The position numbers and the translations under genes are program-made. The notes under the pieces were generated by a model. The model saw only the letters and a program-made list of their open reading frames with translations. It had not been told where the DNA came from and made no database searches. DNA of 10,000 nucleotides from Chloroflexota bacterium (GTDB lineage Bacteria > Chloroflexota > Anaerolineae > Anaerolineales > Villigracilaceae). Shown piece by piece: positions 1 through 6,148 of the stretch. Numbering within the stretch: the stretch's first letter is position 1; each line of letters starts with the position of its first letter. The stretch lies in NCBI GenBank assembly GCA_020217065.1, contig JAIWOB010000107.1, positions 1 to 10,000 on the forward strand, written 5' to 3'.

Positions 1-192
1 AGAGGGCGGAAAATAATAAACGGGCGGATGACTGGTTTCCAAAACGCGCAGACCGCTTTGGGTGTCGGCGACGGTCTCGCCGGCGAAAATCACCCGCAGG
101 CGGCGCGGGGTCGCTTCCAGACGGGGCGGGCGCGGATAATCCCAGACGGATTCCCGCCCGGATTTGGGGGTCGCGCGAAGGGCTCGACTCAT
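1..192 (-). CDS. DUF427 domain protein, N-terminal part (runs off the window)
   Basis: A minus-strand reading frame opens with ATG at 192 and stays open for 64 codons to the window edge, so the C-terminus and stop are missing. The start is supported by a good Shine-Dalgarno stretch (AGAGGA) just upstream. The visible protein has ESVWDYPRPP at residues 14-23 and VLETSHPPVYYFPP at residues 50-63. I recognise these as the opening signature of the DUF427 family (listed in Pfam as NTP_transf_9), small cytosolic beta-rich proteins of unestablished biochemical role. It lies 77 bp downstream of pheA on the same strand with only a weak hairpin between, so it may be co-transcribed with pheA or have its own promoter. 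Function is unknown and I do not propose one. Confidence 0.8.
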   Translation of the reverse strand, partial: MSRALRATPKSGRESVWDYPRPPRLEATPRRLRVIFAGETVADTQSGLRVLETSHPPVYYFPPS

Positions 193-244
193 AATCCTCT
201 TTCCTCGATTAAGGATAGAAAACCGCTGCGGCAGTTCACACAGG

Positions 245-263
245 AAGGACGAATTTTGTCCTT
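245..263. other. Weak hairpin between pheA and the DUF427 gene
   Basis: AAGGAC (245-250) and GTCCTT (258-263) can pair around a 7-nt loop. The run of T follows the stem only on the plus strand, where no gene ends. Read in the direction of pheA (minus) the stem is not followed by a U-tract. It is therefore at best a weak attenuating structure after pheA and not a convincing terminator. The rest of the 193-269 spacer shows nothing else I can support. Confidence 0.25.
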
Positions 264-269
264 TTTCCC

Positions 270-1082
270 TTACCCCTTGAAGCGCGGATACGACCCCAGC
301 GTTCGCAGCGTCAGCGCATATTCCCCCAAATGGTCGAGGGCGCGTCTGGAGGTCTCGTCATGCATCGAGCCGACGAAGTCAATATAAAAGAGGTATTCCC
401 ACGGCTTGCCTTGCAACGGGCGGGACTCGATTTTGGTCAGGTCAAGGTCGCGCAAAGCGAAAACGCTCAAGGCTTTGAACAACGCCCCGGGGACATTTTT
501 CAACGTAAACACAATCGAGGTCTTTGCCTCGCCTTTGGGGACGACAGGCTCTTTTTGAACCGCAAGAAAGCGGGTGTAATTTTCGGGATTATCTTCGATT
601 CCTTCTTCGAGAATTTCCATGCCGTAAATTTCCGCCGCGCGTTTGGACGCGATTGCCGCCGCGTCGCGCGCGCCCGATTCTTTGAGCATCTTCACGCTGC
701 CCGCCGTGTCGTACGCCTGCTCCGCTTTGACGCCACGCGAACGCAAATAGCCCGCGCACTGTCCCAGCGCCTGCGGGTGGCTGATGGCTTTTTTGACGTC
801 TTTCATTTTCACGCCGGGGTTGGCAATCAGGCAGTGCCGCACGCGCAAAAAATATTCGCCGACAATATGTAAATCATGCCGCAAGAGCAAATCGTAATTC
901 TGGTGGATGCTGCCCGCCAGAGAATTTTCGATGGGTATCAGCGCCGCGTCGCTTTTCCCAGACACGACAGAATCGAAAACCGATTCGAACGATTCGCATG
1001 GGACGGTCTCCACACTGCCGAAATAATCAAAAGCCGCCTGTTCGCTATATGCGCCAGGCTCGCCCTGAAAGGATATTTTCAT
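270..1082 (-). CDS. pheA: Prephenate dehydratase (monofunctional PheA)
   Basis: This enzyme converts prephenate to phenylpyruvate, the committed step of phenylalanine synthesis, in the cytosol. The 270-aa protein has the usual layout of the monofunctional family. A PDT catalytic domain covers about residues 1-180, starting GEPGAYSEQAA (7-17) with IPIENSLAGSIH (49-60). The catalytic TRF motif is T170-R171-F172 in ENYTRF. A C-terminal ACT regulatory domain covers about 187-266, with GALFKALSVF (199-208) and ESRP (219-222), the segment linked to phenylalanine feedback binding in this family. There is no chorismate mutase domain, so prephenate must come from a separate enzyme. GAGGAG precedes the ATG at suitable spacing and fixes the start. 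The gene lies 47 bp downstream of the aminotransferase on the same strand, consistent with one transcript and with allosteric control by phenylalanine. Confidence 0.95.
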   Translation of the reverse strand: MKISFQGEPGAYSEQAAFDYFGSVETVPCESFESVFDSVVSGKSDAALIPIENSLAGSIHQNYDLLLRHDLHIVGEYFLRVRHCLIANPGVKMKDVKKAISHPQALGQCAGYLRSRGVKAEQAYDTAGSVKMLKESGARDAAAIASKRAAEIYGMEILEEGIEDNPENYTRFLAVQKEPVVPKGEAKTSIVFTLKNVPGALFKALSVFALRDLDLTKIESRPLQGKPWEYLFYIDFVGSMHDETSRRALDHLGEYALTLRTLGSYPRFKG

Positions 1083-1129
1083 AACGTCTCCTCATTCTGG
1101 TCGAACGCCGAAAGACATCCGATTTTTGA

Positions 1130-2311
1130 CTATTGTCTCTCCGCCCACTTTACAATTTTCCTGAACCCAGCCTCTACATCTTCATCGGAAGCCGAGATGA
1201 CCATGCGGACAAACCCCTCGCCCTGCGCGCCAAAAGCGGAGCCGGGGACGAGTCCCACGCCTTCCTGTTCCAGAATCCGCTCGCAGATTTCAACCGAAGG
1301 CATGTTCAACGCCCGCATATCGAGGAAAAAATAAAATGCGCCCTGCGGGGGCGTAACTTTGACCTTGTCGCTTTCCAATTCAAGCGAGAGCCGCAAGACC
1401 AACTGGCGGCGGCGGCTGTAAGCGGCGCGCATGTCGGCGGTGAAACGCTGAATCTGCGGGTCGGTCAAGGCGAAGGCGGCGGCTTTTTGAATGAACGGCG
1501 CAACGCAGGTGATGGAGTTTTGCCCCGCCTTCAACGCGTTTTGAATCACGCGCGGCGGCGCGGCGAGAAATCCCACGCGCCAGCCGGTCATCGCGTAGGA
1601 TTTGGAAAGGCTGTTCACCAAGAGCGTTCTTTCCTTTGCGTTTTCGACAGCGGCGGCGGAAACGGGCTTTTCCTCATAAAACAAACTTCCGTACACTTCG
1701 TCGCTGACAATCCACATGCCGCGTTCCTTCGCAAACTCATGCAGTTTCGTTAAATATTCGCGCGAAGGGAACGCGCCCGTCGGGTTGGAAGGATAGTTGA
1801 GAACGATGGCTTTCGTTTTGGGAGTCCAAGCCTTCAGCCAGGATTCAAATTGGGGAATGAATCCGCTTTCGGCGGGGGCGGGGACGCGAATCGCGTTTCC
1901 GCGCAGCATGACCGCCATGTTGGCGTGAGTCGCCCAAGATGGGTCTGGAATTAATACGTCGTCGCCGGGATTTAAGATGGATTGCATCGCAGTATAGTAG
2001 GCGTGAATGCCGCCGTGCGTGACGAGGATTTCCGAAGCCGGGTCGTACGCTGCGCCTTCGTCGCGTTGAAGTTTGGCGGCGATTGCCCGGCGGAGTTCCA
2101 TCGTCCCAACGGAGGGTCCGTAATGCGTCTGACCGTCCTGCATGGCTTTGAGCGCGGTTTCGATGACGGCGGGATGAGTTTCAAAGTCGGGGTCGCCGAC
2201 CTGCAAGCCGATAATGTTACGTCCGCCGGCTTTGAGCGCGAGGATGCGGTCCGCCATGGCGACAGTGGCGGACTGACGGATAAGGTCGAATTGCTGGTTG
2301 AGGTTTAACAT
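1130..2311 (-). CDS. Class I/II PLP-dependent aminotransferase
   Basis: A 393-aa cytosolic fold-type I aminotransferase. Family residues are all visible: GDPDF (39-43), NYPSNPTG (172-179) with the cofactor-contacting N176, SDEVY (203-207) with D204 and Y207, the PLP Schiff-base lysine K237 in SLSKSYAMTGWRVGF, and the substrate-carboxylate arginine R369 in GFVRM. Length is normal for the AspC-like group. Substrate cannot be read from sequence. Being directly upstream of pheA (47-bp gap), it may transaminate phenylpyruvate or prephenate, but aspartate/broad-specificity or alanine-type activity is equally possible. The ATG at 2311 has no Shine-Dalgarno sequence; a promoter-like -10 sits 7 nt upstream, suggesting a leaderless mRNA. 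No alternative in-frame start exists upstream within the short leader, and the next Met (residue 19) would cut into the conserved N-terminal arm. Confidence 0.93.
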   Translation of the reverse strand: MLNLNQQFDLIRQSATVAMADRILALKAGGRNIIGLQVGDPDFETHPAVIETALKAMQDGQTHYGPSVGTMELRRAIAAKLQRDEGAAYDPASEILVTHGGIHAYYTAMQSILNPGDDVLIPDPSWATHANMAVMLRGNAIRVPAPAESGFIPQFESWLKAWTPKTKAIVLNYPSNPTGAFPSREYLTKLHEFAKERGMWIVSDEVYGSLFYEEKPVSAAAVENAKERTLLVNSLSKSYAMTGWRVGFLAAPPRVIQNALKAGQNSITCVAPFIQKAAAFALTDPQIQRFTADMRAAYSRRRQLVLRLSLELESDKVKVTPPQGAFYFFLDMRALNMPSVEICERILEQEGVGLVPGSAFGAQGEGFVRMVISASDEDVEAGFRKIVKWAERQ

Positions 2312-2318
2312 GGACGCG

Positions 2319-2348
2319 AGTGTATCAAATAAATAAAAATCCCGTCAA
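2319..2348 (-). promoter_or_regulatory. Candidate promoter for the aminotransferase, overlapping the kinase terminator
   Basis: On the minus strand TTGACG (2348-2343, five of six to TTGACA) is followed by an 18-bp spacer and TACACT (2324-2319, four of six to TATAAT), with an upstream TG giving an extended -10 form. The start point would fall at about 2311-2313, on or next to the ATG. The -35 lies inside the 3' arm of the preceding terminator stem and the U-tract forms the spacer. Matches are by eye to the sigma-70 consensus. Confidence 0.45.
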
Positions 2349-2363
2349 ATCGTTTTGACGGGA
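2335..2363 (-). terminator. Intrinsic terminator after the histidine kinase gene
   Basis: TCCCGTCAAA (2340-2349) and TTTGACGGGA (2354-2363) form a perfect 10-bp stem with a 4-nt loop. On the minus strand the stem is followed by A then five T (2339-2335) and further T-rich sequence. It sits 9 bp past the kinase stop codon, so it should end the kinase transcript before the aminotransferase gene. Confidence 0.85.
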
Positions 2364-2371
2364 CAAGGGCG

Positions 2372-3637
2372 TCAGCCGCTAAACGGCGGGGCAGGCGCCA
2401 ACTCGTCAGGCTTGCCTTGAATCGGCAGGAGGAAGGTAAAACGGCTGCCCTTGCCTTCCTTACTTTCCGCCCAAATACGCCCGCCGTGATGCTCTATCAT
2501 GGCTTTAGCGACGGAAAGCCCCAGTCCCATGCCGCCGTGTCTTCGGGTAAGGTGAGACTCAACTTGATAGAAACGCTCAAAGACGCGCTCCAAATCGCGG
2601 GCGGGGATTCCAATGCCGTCGTCCTCCACCGAGACGCGGATGAAATTTCCTTCCATCCCGCCGCGAATCAATACATGCCCGCCGCGATTGGAGAAGGTTA
2701 ACGCGTTTTTGACAAGGTTGCCGAGAGCGACAGACACCTTGCCGCCGTCGGCGACCGCCAGTAAATCCTGCTCCGGCGGAACGCTTATCTTTAGCGTAAT
2801 CTCCTTTTGCGCCGCCATGTCGCGGAAGGATGCGGCTGCGTCTTCAATGATGCGTTTGACGGAGACTTGGCGCGAGCGCAGGCTGGCGCCGCCGGTTTGA
2901 TAATTGTCGACGCTGGAGAGGCTTTCAATGATTTCTTTAAGTCTCGAAGCGTTGCGGATGATGGTGTCCACTTGCTCTTGATATTCGCTTCCGACCAATT
3001 CGCGCAGAAAAGTGGAATGCCCCAAAATCAGCCCCAGCGGGGTGCGGAGTTCATGCGAGGTGATGGCGATGAAATCGCTCTTGAGACGGTCCAGCTCGCG
3101 GATTTCCTCCTGTAAGAAAAGCGCGTTCTTCTCCAAGGCGTCGTTCTGAATGGCGGCGGCGGCAAGCGCAGCCAGGGCTTCAATCACAAGAATATCCTCC
3201 GCGTTGTAACGCGCGCCGTCCGCTTTGTTGAAAACCTCAAACACGCCGACCGGTTTCCCGTGGACAATAAGCGGCGCCGCCAGCAAAGAGCGCGTGGTAA
3301 AGTCCGCCAGTTCGTCAATCTTCGCGTAATGGCGCGGGTCGTTCTTTACGTCGTCAACGATGAGGGGTTTGACGTGCAAAAACGCCCAGCCCGCCGCGCT
3401 TCCTTCCAACGGGACGCGGGCTGAACGCAAGGCGTCGCGGTGAAACCAGGGAACGAACTTGAAATACAGGTCTTGCGCGGCTTCGTCGTATTCCATGAGA
3501 GAAGCCGTTTCGCTGTTCGTGAGTTCGGCGGCTGCGGAGAGAACGGATTGGAGATAGGTTTCCAGGTCTGTGGCTGCGCCGAGATTCCGCACAACCTCCA
3601 AAAGCCGCGCGTTGAGTTTGGTTGCGTTCATTTCCAT
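2372..3637 (-). CDS. Soluble GAF-domain sensor histidine kinase (orphan)
   Basis: A 421-aa kinase with no membrane segment or signal peptide, so it should sense a cytoplasmic cue. A GAF domain occupies about residues 12-165 (GVFEVFNKADG at 131-141 is typical of its core). A helical, probably coiled-coil linker of about 163-190 follows. The DHp dimerisation domain carries the phospho-accepting H195 in SHELRTP (194-200). The catalytic ATPase domain shows the N box (GNLVKNALTFS, with N307 and N311), G1 DDGIGIP (339-345), the F region RVFERFYQ (351-358) and G2 HGGMGLGLSVAK (367-378). It looks catalytically complete. The ligand of the GAF domain cannot be inferred. No response regulator lies in the window, so its partner is elsewhere. 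The ATG at 3637 follows AAAGGCG; a second in-frame ATG two codons on is also possible. Confidence 0.92.
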   Translation of the reverse strand: MEMNATKLNARLLEVVRNLGAATDLETYLQSVLSAAAELTNSETASLMEYDEAAQDLYFKFVPWFHRDALRSARVPLEGSAAGWAFLHVKPLIVDDVKNDPRHYAKIDELADFTTRSLLAAPLIVHGKPVGVFEVFNKADGARYNAEDILVIEALAALAAAAIQNDALEKNALFLQEEIRELDRLKSDFIAITSHELRTPLGLILGHSTFLRELVGSEYQEQVDTIIRNASRLKEIIESLSSVDNYQTGGASLRSRQVSVKRIIEDAAASFRDMAAQKEITLKISVPPEQDLLAVADGGKVSVALGNLVKNALTFSNRGGHVLIRGGMEGNFIRVSVEDDGIGIPARDLERVFERFYQVESHLTRRHGGMGLGLSVAKAMIEHHGGRIWAESKEGKGSRFTFLLPIQGKPDELAPAPPFSG

Positions 3638-3653
3638 AATCGCCTTTAGTGGG

Positions 3654-3659
3654 ATTATA
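3654..3659 (-). promoter_or_regulatory. -10 box for the histidine kinase gene
   Basis: A perfect TATAAT on the minus strand lies 16 nt before the kinase ATG, leaving room for a short leader with the AAAGGCG ribosome site. I see no good -35 at 16-18 bp; that position falls within the GC-rich hairpin described next to it. Confidence 0.5.
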
Positions 3660-3666
3660 CTTCAAG

Positions 3667-3693
3667 CGTCCGCCTGCGGCAGGTTTGCGGACG
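3667..3693. repeat. GC-rich hairpin in the divergent kinase/ino1 spacer
   Basis: CGTCCGC (3667-3673) and GCGGACG (3687-3693) form a perfect 7-bp stem. The 13-nt loop itself holds the small palindrome CTGCGGCAG (3674-3682). It is followed on the plus strand by G and six A, and is not a terminator for either divergent gene. It could be a REP-like dispersed repeat, an operator between the two promoters, or a leader structure of ino1. Only one copy is in the window. The remaining spacer has no ino1 promoter I can call. Confidence 0.5.
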
Positions 3694-3733
3694 GAAAAAA
3701 GCCAGGAAACCGTATTACAAGGAGAACAGATTC

Positions 3734-4819
3734 ATGTCAAACAAAAAAGTGCGCGTCGCCATTATCGGTGTGGGAAATTGCGCTTCCTCGCTGGTACAGG
3801 GCGTCCAATTCTACAAAAACGCCGAAGCCGACGAGGTCATTCCCGGCATTATGCACACGCAATTGGGCGATTATCACGTCCGCGACGTGGAATTCACCCT
3901 CGGCATAGACATCAACGTCAACAAGGTCGGAAAAGACCTATCCGAAGCCATCTTTGCCGAGCCGAACAACACATACAAATTCTGCGACGTTCCGCGCCTG
4001 GACGCGCCTGTGGTGCGCGGGATGACTCATGACGGGCTGGGGAAGTACCTGAGTCAGGTGATTCAAAAGGCGCCGGGCGCCACCGCCGACATCGTCAAAC
4101 TGCTGCGCGAAACCAAAACCGACGTGGTCGTCAATTTCCTGCCTGTCGGCTCTGAGATGGCGACGAAATGGTATGTCGAGCAGGCGCTGGAAGCGGGCTG
4201 CGCCTTCGTCAACGGCATTCCCGTCTTCATCGCTTCTTCCGAATATTGGGGCAAGCGCTTCGCCGACGCCGGGCTGCCCATCCTCGGCGACGACATCAAG
4301 AGTCAGGTTGGAGCCACCATCGTTCACCGCGTCCTGACCAGCCTTTTTGTAGATAGAGGAGTCAAAATCGAGCGCACTTATCAGTTGAACTTCGGCGGCA
4401 ACACCGATTTTCTCAACATGCTGGAACGCGAGCGCCTGGAAAGCAAGAAAATTTCCAAGACCAACGCCGTGACCAGCATGATTCCCTACGAGATAGACCC
4501 AAACAATGTCCATGTCGGTCCCAGCGACCATGTTCCGTGGCTGACCGACCGCAAGTGGTGTTACATTCGCATGGAAGGAACGACCTTCGGCAATGTGCCG
4601 CTTAACGCCGAGCTCAAGCTCGAAGTTTGGGACAGCCCAAACTCGGCGGGCGTCATGATTGACGCGGTGCGCTGCGCCAAAATCGCCCTTGACCGCGAAC
4701 TCGCCGGTCCCATCATTGGACCTTCGTCTTACTTCTTCAAAACGCCGCCCAGGCAATTCCGCGACGACGTCTGCCGCCAAAAGGTGGAAGATTTTATCGC
4801 GGGAAGAAGCGACGAGTGA
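3734..4819 (+). CDS. ino1: Inositol-3-phosphate synthase
   Basis: This NAD-dependent enzyme isomerises glucose 6-phosphate to 1L-myo-inositol 1-phosphate, the entry point to inositol lipids, inositol-phosphate solutes and related glycosides. The 361-aa length matches the short bacterial/archaeal form and not the ~500-aa eukaryotic one. Visible features are the Rossmann dinucleotide loop GVGNCASSL (12-20), NGIPVFIAS (160-168), [11 protein letters not shown] (185-195, with the conserved K189), [11 protein letters not shown] (219-229), ESKKISKT (236-243) and the C-terminal SPNSAGV...DA (301-311). These are the hallmark blocks of the MIPS family. AAGGAG at 3719-3724 sits 9 nt before the ATG. The gene is divergent from the kinase and closed by its own strong terminator, so it is probably a single-gene unit. 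No other inositol pathway gene is in the window, so the end product is unknown. Confidence 0.94.
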   Translation: MSNKKVRVAIIGVGNCASSLVQGVQFYKNAEADEVIPGIMHTQLGDYHVRDVEFTLGIDINVNKVGKDLSEAIFAEPNNTYKFCDVPRLDAPVVRGMTHDGLGKYLSQVIQKAPGATADIVKLLRETKTDVVVNFLPVGSEMATKWYVEQALEAGCAFVNGIPVFIASSEYWGKRFADAGLPILGDDIKSQVGATIVHRVLTSLFVDRGVKIERTYQLNFGGNTDFLNMLERERLESKKISKTNAVTSMIPYEIDPNNVHVGPSDHVPWLTDRKWCYIRMEGTTFGNVPLNAELKLEVWDSPNSAGVMIDAVRCAKIALDRELAGPIIGPSSYFFKTPPRQFRDDVCRQKVEDFIAGRSDE

Positions 4820-4835
4820 GGAGGCAATCCGTAAT

Positions 4836-4874
4836 CAGCGGGACGTTTGCAAAACGCAAGCGTCCCGCTGTTTT
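4836..4874 (+). terminator. Intrinsic terminator after ino1
   Basis: A 15-bp stem (4836-4850 with 4856-4870, one G-T wobble) closes a 5-nt AAAAC loop and is followed by TTTT (4871-4874). It starts 17 bp after the ino1 stop. The next gene begins only 18 bp after the T run. Confidence 0.88.
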
Positions 4875-4878
4875 CGGG

Positions 4879-4884
4879 TAGAAT
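4879..4884 (+). promoter_or_regulatory. Candidate -10 box for the first lipoprotein gene
   Basis: TAGAAT (five of six to TATAAT) lies 8 nt before the ATG at 4893, and no Shine-Dalgarno sequence is present between them. Transcription would start at or beside the ATG. No -35 at normal spacing is evident; that region is the 3' arm of the ino1 terminator. Confidence 0.35.
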
Positions 4885-4892
4885 TTGAACTT

Positions 4893-6116
4893 ATGAAACC
4901 CAATCCGCAATCGCCGAGATTTGCGCCGCGCGCAAGCGCAGGCGTTCCCCGTCACAGGGCAAAAGGCGTCTTATTAAGCCTTATCCTGTTCGCCATTTTG
5001 ACGGCTTCCTGCCAGCCCGCCGCCGCGCCAACGCTCGACCAGGGCGTCGCCCTGACCGCCGCCTTCGAGACCGCCGTCGCTCAAATCAACCTCCCTTCTG
5101 AAACGCCTGCGCCAGTCGCAAGCGAGACCGCCATCCCAACGCCCACCGTTCCCCGCACCCCTCCCGCCCTGCCGCCCGCGTTCCAAACCTCCATCCTCAA
5201 GCCGGAAGACCAGCCTCGCGCTTACGTGACGGATACCTGCCAATACCTTCAAGACAAATGGAATCCGAACAACGCCGCCCCGGGGACCGTGGTGATGCCC
5301 ATCATGTTCCACGCCATTGACAAGGACGCGGAGACTTCGCAATATCTAAAAATTTCCGCCAAGGATTTCAAAAGGCTGATGAACGACTTGCATGATTTGG
5401 GATTTCAAGCCATCAACATGCAGCAAATGGCGGACTTCATGTATCGCAACGCCCGCATTCCTCAAAAGTCCGTCTTGTTAATTGTTGACGACCGCGCATA
5501 CGCTTCGAAATACAACGACCATTTCCGCGTTTATTATGAGAAATGGGGCTGGCCCGTGGTCAACGCTTACATCGGTCTCGACGAGCGCCCCGACCTATGG
5601 GCGGAAAACGCCGCCCTTTCCGCCGAGGGCTGGGTGGACTATCAGGCGCATGGCTACATCCATAACATTCCCATCAGCGACAGTTCCACCGACGAGTTCA
5701 TCATGGGAGAAATGAACGGCGCAATCCAGTCCCTGCAAAAATATATGAACAAGACTCCCATCGCCTACATTTGGCCCGGCGGCGGGTTCTCGCGCCGCGC
5801 CGTGGAGTTGGGGACTCAACTTGGTTACAAACTTGGCTTCACCGTCAATCCGCGCGGACCGGTCATGTATAACTGGGTGCCGCAGGCGGACGCTTACAAC
5901 CCTTCCAATCCCATCGCCATTCCGGAAACTGCGGCTGGCAACCCGCTGATGACCCTGCCGCGTTACACCGACATCAGCGCGCGCGGCGAGCTGGATAATG
6001 TCCGCGCCATCAGCGACCAGGCGGCTCAATACGCCGAGCAAAACAAAGCCGTCGAGCTCGAGTATTACGATATTGTCTGCGCGCCGACCTACGGGGCAAT
6101 TCCGCCCGCCGAATGA
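4893..6116 (+). CDS. Lipoprotein polysaccharide deacetylase (NodB/CE4 type)
   Basis: A 407-aa exported lipoprotein. A basic N-terminus and hydrophobic stretch (about 25-38) lead to a lipobox, LTASC, with the lipidated C40. A Pro/Thr-rich linker (about 67-96) follows, then a NodB-like domain (about 130-330). Motif 1 reads IVDDR (197-201; D199, D200) where the classic form is TFDDG. Motif 2 reads HGYIHN (H253, H257), the HxxxH metal pair. Motif 3 is represented by YIWPGGGFS (292-300). ISAKDFKRLMNDL (154-166) also fits the fold. It probably removes acetyl groups from a cell-surface polysaccharide, but the motif 1 change makes activity less certain. C116 and C396 are shared with the next gene's product. 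The frame is open further upstream into ino1, but the signal sequence fixes the start at 4893. The following paralogue begins 32 bp downstream. Confidence 0.82.
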   Translation: MKPNPQSPRFAPRASAGVPRHRAKGVLLSLILFAILTASCQPAAAPTLDQGVALTAAFETAVAQINLPSETPAPVASETAIPTPTVPRTPPALPPAFQTSILKPEDQPRAYVTDTCQYLQDKWNPNNAAPGTVVMPIMFHAIDKDAETSQYLKISAKDFKRLMNDLHDLGFQAINMQQMADFMYRNARIPQKSVLLIVDDRAYASKYNDHFRVYYEKWGWPVVNAYIGLDERPDLWAENAALSAEGWVDYQAHGYIHNIPISDSSTDEFIMGEMNGAIQSLQKYMNKTPIAYIWPGGGFSRRAVELGTQLGYKLGFTVNPRGPVMYNWVPQADAYNPSNPIAIPETAAGNPLMTLPRYTDISARGELDNVRAISDQAAQYAEQNKAVELEYYDIVCAPTYGAIPPAE

Positions 6117-6131
6117 CGCGCCCTCCCCGTC

Positions 6132-6137
6132 AAGGCG
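6132..6137 (+). promoter_or_regulatory. Ribosome binding site deciding the start of the second lipoprotein
   Basis: AAGGCG lies 11 nt before the ATG at 6149. The alternative ATG at 6113 overlaps the stop of the previous gene (ATGA) but has no purine-rich site at usable distance and would place 12 extra residues in front of the signal peptide. The 6149 start is therefore preferred, although ATGA translational coupling is not excluded. Confidence 0.45.
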
Positions 6138-6148
6138 ATTGTAATTTC

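Noticed and set aside
245..266. Hairpin plus T-run as a plus-strand terminator.
   Set aside because: No plus-strand gene ends there, and in the pheA direction the U-tract is on the wrong side.
330..872. Long plus-strand open frames opposite pheA (and similar ones opposite the aminotransferase).
   Set aside because: They lie fully antisense to strongly conserved enzymes, have no ribosome site, and give compositionally odd translations.
3938..4780. A 280-codon open frame antisense to ino1.
   Set aside because: It is a shadow of GC-biased codon usage in ino1. Its translation shows no recognisable domain, and the sense protein is a clear family match across the whole length.
4659..4892. N-terminal extension of the first lipoprotein into the ino1 coding region.
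   Set aside because: The frame happens to be open, but the extension would bury the lipoprotein signal peptide 78 residues inside and would span the ino1 terminator.
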